Source: Beroe forskalii (Eukaryota > Ctenophora > Nuda > Beroida > Beroidae). Taken from it: a DNA stretch of 64,000 nt. The position numbers were made by a program, and so were the translations under genes. Below the pieces are notes generated by a model. That model was given only the letters and a program-made list of their open reading frames with translations, was not told the DNA's origin and did no database searches. The DNA lies in contig WFMF01000051.1 of NCBI GenBank assembly GCA_011033025.1, positions 434,001 to 498,000 of the forward strand, given 5' to 3'. Positions 56,601-64,000 of this stretch are shown here, piece by piece (within the stretch, counting starts at the first letter, position 1; every line of letters starts with the position of its first letter).

Positions 56601-57324
56601 CTGTGTCGTAATTATAGAGTTATAGTGTTACTGTGTCGTGACGGTGTGAAGTATCGCAAAAGGGATTGCTGTGTCGCAACAGTGTGACTGTGTCGTGACT
56701 CGTGACTGTGTTACAGGTTACTGTGTCGTAACGGTGTTACTGTGTAGTAACGGTGTTACTATGTCGTACTATTGACATGCATGTTGATGTTGTGATAAAC
56801 CTAGGTGCGAGGATTTGCCATTAAACGTTTCCCAGGGCCAGCCGGAATTATATTTTTATGGGAAACATGCCCACATGTCCATATCAATGCGAATTTAGTA
56901 AGTTAGCGATCGGCGCTGATCAGCGCTGATCGGCGCTGATCAGCGCTGATCAGCGCCGATGGAGTTTTCTAAGGCTCCTATGCAGGTGTTTTGGTAGGCG
57001 CTGATCAGCGCTGATCAGCGCTGATCGGCGGCCAATTTCGCCGATCAGCGCTGATTGATCGCCGATCGGCGCTGATCAGTGCTGATCGGCGCTGATCAGC
57101 GCTGATCAGCGCCGACGACCGCCGATGAAATTTAAAATTTTTTCCATCAGCGCTGATCAGCGCCGATCAGCGCTGATCGGCGGTGTCGCTGATCAGCGCT
57201 GATCAATCGCTGATCAGCGCCGATCAGCGCCGATCAGCGCTGATCAGCGCCGATCGGCGCTGATCGGCGGTGGGTCGGCGCTGATCAGCGCCGATCGGCG
57301 CTGATTGCAAGGTGCCCATCTGCC
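53631..57324. mobile_element. 3.7-kb foldback DNA element with telomere-like centre and 8-bp TSD
   Basis: The perfect 8-bp duplication CATATATC (53623-53630 and 57325-57332) flanks inverted ends GGCAGATGGGCACCTTGCAA / TTGCAAGGTGCCCATCTGCC. The arms are layered and mirrored. (1) 53650-54060 and 56905-57310: GATCAGCGCTGATCAGCGCC satellite. (2) 54060-54160 and 56800-56905: unique sequence (CCGGCTGGCCCTGGGA). (3) 54430-54975 and 56450-56780: CGTTACGACACAGTAACAC repeats. (4) 55085-55500 and 55940-56440: GGCGCCTATAGGCGCC repeats. (5) the centre at 55530-55725 and 55745-55920: TTAGGGTTTGGG on one side and CCCAAACCCTAA on the other. The left arm is longer by about 500 bp. No transposase ORF. An 8-bp duplication fits hAT or P-type transposases; Galileo and FB elements have comparable long satellite arms. 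Confidence 0.9.
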
Positions 57325-57332
57325 CATATATC

Positions 57333-57946
57333 AATATCAGATCGTATTTAAATCATATAGAAAAATAGAAAATCAGACTGTGTTTTTAAATTCCGAAGTG
57401 CTGTGTAACTTACCAATTGACAGTGATTTATTTGAATTAAAAAGAAAACTTTCTTCAAGACAGTGATTTATTATGAGAAATATGTTATATGATCACAAAA
57501 GCGAAATACATTACACTTCATGAGCAGAGATGCATAGGACAATGTTGTGAAGATTAAGCTGCCCATAAAATTGGGATAAAATGAGTTAATAATAAACTGT
57601 CTTGCAATTTACTTGTTGCCATCAAAATGCATAATACCATCAAAGTTTATGAAAATTGGACAATGGGAAGTTCATAAACTTGGTATTTTAAAAATCATTT
57701 AAAATCCTGTGCATCTCTACTACTTGACTAGCATAAGCAACTGTAACGATATTTTTTAATGAATTTTAGAAGTTGTTAGTACCATGCATACATTCTTCCT
57801 TATGTAAGTATGTAGTCTTCCTTATGTATGTATGTAAACTTAACAACACTACTAATTACAATCAAATTTGAGGACCCCGAGCTCAATTCTTTGGACCGGA
57901 CTCATTGTGGCATTGCTGCGTTTTCCTGTGGGATACCAGGAGTGCA
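57333..57946 (+). other. probable 5' UTR of the RLE LINE
   Basis: No ORF of note. Carries the partial TTTCTTCAAGACA repeat at 57429. TATGTAAGTATGTAG and TATGTATGTATGTAA precede the ORF. Confidence 0.4.
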
Positions 57947-60900
57947 ATGTCACAGAGAGGAAAGTTTGAGGAGGAGGGGGAGGAGTCCTCAGTTTATTTA
58001 CAGGATGACATGGCTGATGGCAGAGGGGCTGAGGGCTCCTCCTCCAAAGATACAGACGACGAAGTGTCCTTCAGCCGAAACCCAGTCACGACACCATTCC
58101 GCTCTCCAACACCTCCACGACCACCTCCACGTAAGAGAAGTGCTGGAAGGCCCAGAAAGAGCAAGATCGTTACGAGTACGCCCATATCAGATTTTGTAAC
58201 TGAGGATGTCAACTGTCCGGTTTGTAAATGCGATGTTTCAGATGATTCGAAAGGACTGATGTGCGATACGTGTCAGGTGTGGTTTCATGGCTCATGTTTG
58301 TTGATTTCGGATGAGGAGTATGGGGATTTGAGCAAGTCGGACAACTCCTGGAGTTGTATGGGTTGTCAGGTGGGAGACTCATATCAGTTAAAGTGGGGAA
58401 AACTGAAGGGTGAGAAAGTAATTCAGCAGGTTGTGAAAGCTACCTATATGGAGATAACCAAGTGGAAGAAGAATCTGTTCACGTTGCCCCGAGGGAAAGC
58501 AGGTGTTCACTTCATCAACGAGGTAGCCCGCTTGATATTCTTGTTTACTGACCAGACTGCATGGAGTGAACTGTCATTGTCAATGATTCATGTTTTCATT
58601 CCCCTGATGCTCCAGAAGCCCTCTGCAAACTCAAAGGCGAAGAACAATGCTAAGTTCTTAGCAGAGAGACTTGCTAAGTGGAATGAGGGGAATCTACAGA
58701 GTCTCGTTGATGAAGCCAGGGAAATTCAGGCGCGCCTGTCTCAGTCAACAAGAAGAAAGGAAACCAGTTGTCATGTTGCTTTTACGAGACTCATGCTGCT
58801 AGGGCAAGTGGGGAAAGCTGTCAAGCTAATTGACAACAACAGTGATGTCAAGGGTGTCCATAGCCTTACTCGTCATGTCAAAACGGTTTTGGCGTGTAAA
58901 CACCCTGATGGGAAACCAGCACCCACACAGTTGAAGTTGGAAATCAAGGCCCCAGAACCCCAGCCGGTAATCTTCGAACAAATTGATGCTCAAATGGTCT
59001 ACAAAGTTGCCAAGAATTTGCATGGTTCTGATGGACCCACACTTATTGATGCAGAGGGGTGGAAGCACATTCTGTGCTGTAGATCATATGGGAAAGCATC
59101 TGAAAAGCTGTGTGAAGCCATTGCAGAGCTAGCAAAGTGCATGAGTACAAAACCCGTCAGCCCCACAGCTCTAGAAGAACTCCTGGCTTGTCGACTGATC
59201 CCCCTAGATAAGGGCAATGATAAGCGGGGAGGCATCGGAGTGCGACCTGTCGGTGTTGGGGAGGTGCTGAGGCGAATTGTGGGCAAGTTGGTCATCAATA
59301 CCTTGAAGACTGATATTCAGAATGCTGCTGGTCCACTACAAACTTGTGCAGGTCTGAAGGCTGGGATAGAGGCATCGATCCATGCAACACGGGAGCAATG
59401 GGAGCTGCCAGACACTGAAGGTGTGCTATTGGTGGATGCTGACAACGCGTTCAACACGATCAACAGAGAGCTGGCAGTTCACAACATCAGAGAGCTATGC
59501 CCACCCTTCCATCGGTTTATTGCCAACACTTATCAGAAGCCCGCTATGCTTGTTGTGAGTGATAAGGAGAAGACTGACTACCTGGGTTCACATGAGGGCT
59601 GCACACAGGGTGATGTTGCTGCTATGGCCTTCTACGCACTGGGAGTTAAACCACTGATCACGGAGCTCTCATCATCTGTTAATCCCTCTGCTTGTAAGCA
59701 GATTTGGTATGCTGATGACTCTACTGCTGCTGGGAAACTCATTGAGATCAAGAAGTGGTGGGACTTCCTGTGTGTTAGGGGGCCCCAGTATGGATATCAC
59801 CCCAAACCCTCAAAAACTGTTCTGATTGTGAAGGAGGACTGTCTTCAGATTGCTAAACAGATATTCAAGGGTTGTGGCATCCAGGTTACGAGTAGAGGGG
59901 AGCGTCATCTTGGTGCTGTGTTAGGAACAGAGGAGTTCCGGAAGAGCTATGTGGAGGACAAAGTGGCTAAGTGGGTGAGAGATGTAGAGCAGCTAGCGGA
60001 CATTGGCAAAGACGACCCGCAAGCTGCCTACACGGCCTTCACTAAGGCACTTTGTCACAGATGGACATTCGTTCAGAGGACAATACCTGGGATTTCAGAT
60101 CTGTTGACTCCTCTAGAAGCTGCTATTCGACAGAGCTTTCTTCCAGCAATCATCGGAAGACAAGTTTCTGATTGTGAGAGAGATTTGTTCACATTGCCTG
60201 TGAGACTAGGGGGGCTTGGTATCTCGAATCCGGTTGAAAGTTCAGAATTCGAGTTCCAGGCTTCAGAGAAAATCACAGACAATCTGAGGAAGTTGATCAT
60301 CAATCAGCAGTCAACACTTGATGGATATCAGACTGAGACTGTGGCTAAGATGACTAGTGATTGTTTGAAGGACAAGGAAGTGAGGTTGCTGAGGAAGATA
60401 TCTGCTATTGTATCGGACTCTTCTGGTGGTAAGTTGAAAAGGTCCATCACCTTAGCCCAAGAGAAGGGTGCTGGGGCATGGCTCACGGTTCTTCCTATTG
60501 GTTCTCTTGGGTGGGTGCTGAACAAGGAAGAGTTCAGGGATGCCATCAGACTTAGGTACGGCTGGCAGATTCCCAACATACCAGCATTTTGTGTTTGTGG
60601 AAAGAAGAATTCTGTAGACCACACTTTAATTTGTAAAAATGGTGGCTACTTAATCTTCAGACACAACAGGGTCCGTGACACAAATGCTGCGTTTTTGAGG
60701 GAAGTCTGTCAGGACGTTAAGACTGAACCAGAACTGATCCCAATCGAATCTAGTCAGACAATCCCAGGGAATACGGAAGAGAGGGCACGCCTCGACATTT
60801 CTGCTCGAGGGCTTTGGGGACCTTTCCAGAAGACAATGTTCGATGTCAGGATCTTCCATCCCAATGCCGACTCGTATAAGGATCGGGACATCAAGTCAGT

Positions 60901-61249
60901 ATACACACAACATGAGAACATCAAGAGGAAAGACTACGAACAGCGGGTGATACAGGTGGAGAAGTGTAGCTTCACACCTCTCGTGTACAGCACATCAGGA
61001 GGAATGGCTCCTCAGGCACAGGTCTTTCATAAGAGGATTGCAGAACTCGTAGCAGCGAAAACCAATGAGGAATATCGAGATGTGATCAGTATGATGAGAA
61101 CAAAACTGTCATTTGCACTACTGAAAAGTGTGCTCGTGTCAGTGAGAGGATCTAGGGGCAAATCCTCTCACACGCGCGAAATCCCAATTTCAGAGGTGTC
61201 GTTTAACCTCATCCCAGATGGATTAAGCGGGGATGTTACCTTTTCCTAA
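57947..61249 (+). CDS. RLE-type LINE polyprotein: PHD finger, reverse transcriptase, CCHC and restriction-like endonuclease
   Basis: One uninterrupted frame. The ATG at 57947 (MSQRGKFEEEGEES) gives 1100 residues; an earlier in-frame ATG at 57905 gives 1114 (numbering used here). Residues 104-154 form a complete C4HC3 PHD finger (CPVC, CDTC, HGSC, CMGC). A helical linker follows to about 400. RT: GVRPVGVGEVLRRIVGKLV, VDADNAFNT (Asp511/Asp513), EGCTQGDVAAMAF, WYADDSTAAG (Asp604/Asp605). C-terminus: CVCGKKNSVDHTLIC (C896, C898, H906, C910), RHNRVRD (919-925), RLDI (D964), FDVRIF (D980), the zinc-knuckle plus PD-(D/E)XK-like nuclease of the R2 group. All catalytic residues are present. It would copy its RNA at a chromosomal nick. 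The PHD finger probably reads histone tails for target choice (inference). Confidence 0.88.
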   Translation: MSQRGKFEEEGEESSVYLQDDMADGRGAEGSSSKDTDDEVSFSRNPVTTPFRSPTPPRPPPRKRSAGRPRKSKIVTSTPISDFVTEDVNCPVCKCDVSDDSKGLMCDTCQVWFHGSCLLISDEEYGDLSKSDNSWSCMGCQVGDSYQLKWGKLKGEKVIQQVVKATYMEITKWKKNLFTLPRGKAGVHFINEVARLIFLFTDQTAWSELSLSMIHVFIPLMLQKPSANSKAKNNAKFLAERLAKWNEGNLQSLVDEAREIQARLSQSTRRKETSCHVAFTRLMLLGQVGKAVKLIDNNSDVKGVHSLTRHVKTVLACKHPDGKPAPTQLKLEIKAPEPQPVIFEQIDAQMVYKVAKNLHGSDGPTLIDAEGWKHILCCRSYGKASEKLCEAIAELAKCMSTKPVSPTALEELLACRLIPLDKGNDKRGGIGVRPVGVGEVLRRIVGKLVINTLKTDIQNAAGPLQTCAGLKAGIEASIHATREQWELPDTEGVLLVDADNAFNTINRELAVHNIRELCPPFHRFIANTYQKPAMLVVSDKEKTDYLGSHEGCTQGDVAAMAFYALGVKPLITELSSSVNPSACKQIWYADDSTAAGKLIEIKKWWDFLCVRGPQYGYHPKPSKTVLIVKEDCLQIAKQIFKGCGIQVTSRGERHLGAVLGTEEFRKSYVEDKVAKWVRDVEQLADIGKDDPQAAYTAFTKALCHRWTFVQRTIPGISDLLTPLEAAIRQSFLPAIIGRQVSDCERDLFTLPVRLGGLGISNPVESSEFEFQASEKITDNLRKLIINQQSTLDGYQTETVAKMTSDCLKDKEVRLLRKISAIVSDSSGGKLKRSITLAQEKGAGAWLTVLPIGSLGWVLNKEEFRDAIRLRYGWQIPNIPAFCVCGKKNSVDHTLICKNGGYLIFRHNRVRDTNAAFLREVCQDVKTEPELIPIESSQTIPGNTEERARLDISARGLWGPFQKTMFDVRIFHPNADSYKDRDIKSVYTQHENIKRKDYEQRVIQVEKCSFTPLVYSTSGGMAPQAQVFHKRIAELVAAKTNEEYRDVISMMRTKLSFALLKSVLVSVRGSRGKSSHTREIPISEVSFNLIPDGLSGDVTFS

Positions 61250-61667
61250 CTTCTTAAGGGGGAATGTTTTGGCATAGCATTTTTCTATTTGAGCGAATGA
61301 ACTGAAAATCGATATTATTTTGTACTTGATTTATAATCCTATGTAGTCTACAGTGTTAATGTGTTCATCATATTCCTTCTTATTCATGCTATACAGTAAG
61401 TCATGATCTTAGCCTATTTTAGTTAATATACATAAAATGTCCCACACAGGTGCATGGAAAATGGGACATGACCAGCTGTTGTCCCTGCCTTTGGAAGATC
61501 TCAAAATCTCAGGAATGACCCACTTCAAACGTGGTGCTTATTAATGTGCAAGCATGATGGTCACTTATAAGCTTCTTTCCTGCCTCAGACTGATTCGTCA
61601 TTCGTGTGAGTCAAACATGATGTAAAGTTTGTTATAAGGGCAACTGCCTCCATGCAATTTTAGGTAA
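61250..61667 (+). other. 3' UTR or flank of the RLE LINE
   Basis: No gene seen. The LINE 3' end is not visible: there is no poly-A tail or clear duplicated target site in this stretch. Confidence 0.4.
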
Positions 61668-62190
61668 AAGTGTCACAAGAGTTGTGAATTTTGTCCAATG
61701 GATCCATCATGTCCAATTATGGACATCCAATGGACATCCATTGAACATGATGTCCATCAGTAAAATTGTCCAATGCTGTTCAAAGGATCCAATGGATCCA
61801 TTGGATACATTTTTGATGTTCAATGGACATGTTCAATGGATGTTCAATGGATCCATCTGAGTGGATCCAATGGACACAATCACCAAACATGGCTTGGTAG
61901 ATGGACATCAGTCTATTTTTTTCAATGGATCCATTGTGTTCATTGAATCCAATGGATCCATTGTGTCCATTGAATACCATTGAACACCATTGGACATGTC
62001 CATTGGATCCATTGCACACTGTTTCTATTGGATCCAATGGATCCATTTTGTCCATTGGACACAATGGATCCATTGGACACAATGGATCCATTGGACAAAA
62101 TGGATCCAATGGAAACAATGTGCAATGGATCCAATGGATCCAATGGACATGTCCAATGGTATTCAATGGACACAATGGATCCATTAAATG
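61668..62190. repeat. palindromic TCCAATGGATCCATTGGA satellite
   Basis: After the leader TCACAAGAGTTGTGA, dense CCAATGGATCCATTGG and GGACA words run in both orientations, so open frames exist on both strands without protein character. The leader and the initial CAATGGATCCA match those of the 487-1375 array. Confidence 0.85.
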
Positions 62191-62212
62191 ATAAATCAAA
62201 CGTGTGTCAATT

Positions 62213-62350
62213 AACACTGTTTCACATGAAGTCGATTAACACTGTTTCTCAAGTCGGTTTGCATGGTTTCACAAGTCGATTCTCACTAGCACTGTTCCAC
62301 AAGTCGATTTACACCGTTTCACAAGTCAAATCACACTGTTTTATGAGTCA
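62213..62350 (+). repeat. 20-24 bp tandem repeat (ACTGTTTCACAAGTCGATT)
   Basis: Six to seven degenerate units of ACTGTTTCACAAGTCGATT, directly after the palindromic satellite. Confidence 0.8.
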
Positions 62351-62589
62351 TTTCACTGACCACTTTCTGATCATTGTTTTAACACTTACCAATTTACCAT
62401 GACTGTTTTGAATATTTAGAAGCACTTCAAATTTCACTTTGCCTTACCATGATGCTTCAGTTTCAGTTTAACTGTTCAATGACCATAAAAGTAACCTTTT
62501 ACTTTAATAGGGGGGTCACCCCTGATATTTTGAAAAACACGATTTTGGAATAGGAGTTGGCCAGGATGGCCTGGATGTGAAGCAACATT

Positions 62590-62760
62590 TTGGCGGTGGT
62601 CTTGAGTAGGGGTTAACCAGGGCCAGGTGGGCAGTGGGGGCCATTAGGGGTTCACCAGGGGGTCAGCAATGAGCAGGGGTTCACCAGGGGGCAACTAGGG
62701 GTCAGTAGGGGGTCAGCAGGGGTTCAGTGGGGGTCATCGGTATGTACTTTCATATGACCC
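62590..62760 (+). repeat. GGGGTCAGCAGGGGTTCA repeat with unique lead-out
   Basis: About ten units of GGGGTCAGTAGG/GGGGTTCACCAG, then GTCATCGGTATGTACTTTCA. The reverse complement of this whole arrangement is at 10030-10195. Confidence 0.75.
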
Positions 62761-62819
62761 AAATATTATGACAGGAGAATAGATCCAGGTACAAAATGTA
62801 CCTGTATATCTAAACATCC

Positions 62820-63835
62820 CAAGAAGGGTGAGTGGGGGTTGATATGAGAGGGGTGAGTGGGGGTGAGGGTTTAATATACTGTGAGGGTGAGTGGGGTTGA
62901 TATGAGAGAGGTGTGGGGTGAGGGAGAGTGGGGGTTGATATGGGAGGGGTGAATGGGGGTGAGGGTGAGTGGGGGTGAGGTTCATTTGAGGGTGAATGGG
63001 GTTGATATGAGAGGGTGAGTGGGGTGAGGGTGAGTGGTGGTGAGGGTGAATGGGGGTGAGGGTGAGTGGGGGTGAGGGTGAGTGGGAGTGAGGGTGAGTG
63101 GGGGTGAGGGTTAGTGAGGGTGAGGGTGAGGGTGAGTGGGGGCGAGGGTGAGTGGGGGTGAGGGTGAGTGGGGGTGAGGGTGAGTGGTGGTGAGGGTGAG
63201 TGGGATTTGATATGAGAGAGGTGAGTGGGGTGAGGGTGAGTGAGGTTGATATGAGAGGGGTGAGTGGGGGGTGGGGGTGAGGGTAAGTGGGGGTGAGGGT
63301 GAGTGGGGGTGAGGGTGAGTGGGAGTTGATATGAGAGAGGTGAGTGGGGGTGAGGGTGAGTGGTGGTGAGGGTGAGTGGGGTGAGGGTGAGTGGGGGTGA
63401 GGGTGAGTGGGAGTAAGGGTGCGTGAGGGTGAGGGTGGGTGAGGGTGAGTGGAGGTGAGGGTGAGTGGTGGTGAGGGTGAGTGGGAGTTGATATGAGAGG
63501 TGAGGGGGGTGAGGGTGAGTGGTGGTGAGGGTGAGTGGGAGTTGATATGAGAGAGGTGAGTGGGGGTGAGGGTGAGTGAGGGTGAGGGTGAGTGGGGGTG
63601 AGGGTGAGTGGGGGTGAGGGTGAGTGGTGGTGAGGATGAGTGGGAGTTGATATGAGAGAGGTGAGTGGGGGTGAGGGTGAGTGAGGTTGATATGAGAGGG
63701 ATGAGTGGGGGTGAGGGTGAGTGGGGGTGAGGAGTGGGGGTGAGGGTGAGTGGGGGTGAGGGTGCGTGAGGTTGATATATTGATATGAGTGGGGGTGAGG
63801 GTGAGGGTGAGTAGGGGTGAGGGTGAGTGGAGGTG
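62820..63835 (+). repeat. G-rich minisatellite (GTGAGGGTGAGTGGGG)
   Basis: About 1 kb of 12-18 bp units GTGAGGGTGAGTGGGG, with GTTGATATGAGAGAGGTGAG spacer units at irregular intervals, giving a higher-order period near 90-150 bp. Strong strand asymmetry (the plus strand is almost free of C). Confidence 0.95.
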
Positions 63836-64000
63836 GCTAGTTAGAGGAGGATACGTTCACCAATACAATACCGGTTTCAGCAGACTGAGTGGAGAGATGA
63901 GTAGATGCTAGGTCACCCCTGTATTGTCGGTCTCCTCCTCTGTTAGTTGAATTCTTTTGGTTTGGAGTTTGTAGCTGATTAGTGAGTCCATGATGCGTGG
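63836..64000. other. unassigned end of window
   Basis: No gene recognised in the last 165 bp. Confidence 0.4.

Noticed and set aside
61901-62402. Several 65-145 codon frames on both strands
   Set aside because: Artefacts of the palindromic CCAATGGATCC satellite.

Overview
The window is animal nuclear DNA, probably from an aquatic invertebrate; the phylum cannot be fixed from sequence alone. The evidence is spliced genes with GT-AG introns, several non-LTR retrotransposons, tRNA-derived SINEs, many small palindromic DNA elements and degenerate TTAGGG-type repeats. Genes are sparse. Most of the window is intron, satellite or transposon.

Host genes. (1) 6018-17442 (+) carries the intracellular part of a receptor-tyrosine-kinase-like pseudokinase in at least six exons. 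The beta-3 Lys, the HRD Asp and the DFG Asp are all replaced. Its introns hold minisatellites whose repeat units copy the neighbouring exon edge with its splice site: acceptor copies before the exons at 8425, 11779 and 16898, donor copies after the exon at 13423-13644, and copies of the last coding bases and stop after 17442. (2) 26414-34115 (-) carries at least four exons of a single-pass membrane protein. It has an acidic repeat-rich region (DPxWDQ type), one C-terminal transmembrane helix and a short cytoplasmic tail. I do not recognise the family. Its last intron holds about 2.4 kb of a 35-bp satellite.

Mobile DNA. 1-5.3 kb: a palindromic TGGACTCC satellite, a decayed minus-strand LINE tail, a 94-bp tandem array and a MITE. 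14.4-15.9 kb: a foldback element with 9-bp target-site duplications (Mutator-like). 19.5-23.7 kb: palindromic MITEs, two with a telomere-like CCCTAA core, and an RNase-H/zinc-knuckle LINE tail. 36.35-52.49 kb: an apparent LTR retrotransposon fossil with an almost gene-free 8-kb interior; its 5' LTR is split by an AP-endonuclease LINE, which is itself split by a 2.9-kb repeat element. 53.63-57.32 kb: a 3.7-kb foldback element with perfect 8-bp target-site duplications, layered satellite arms and a telomere-like centre. 57.95-61.25 kb: an uninterrupted ORF of a restriction-like-endonuclease LINE (PHD finger, reverse transcriptase, CCHC/endonuclease). 61.7-64 kb: a TCCAATGGA palindromic satellite and a G-rich GTGAGGGTGAGTGGG minisatellite.

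The most unusual signal is the repeated seeding of minisatellites from splice junctions of one pseudokinase gene. Next are the telomere-cored foldback element and the three-level nest at 36-52 kb.
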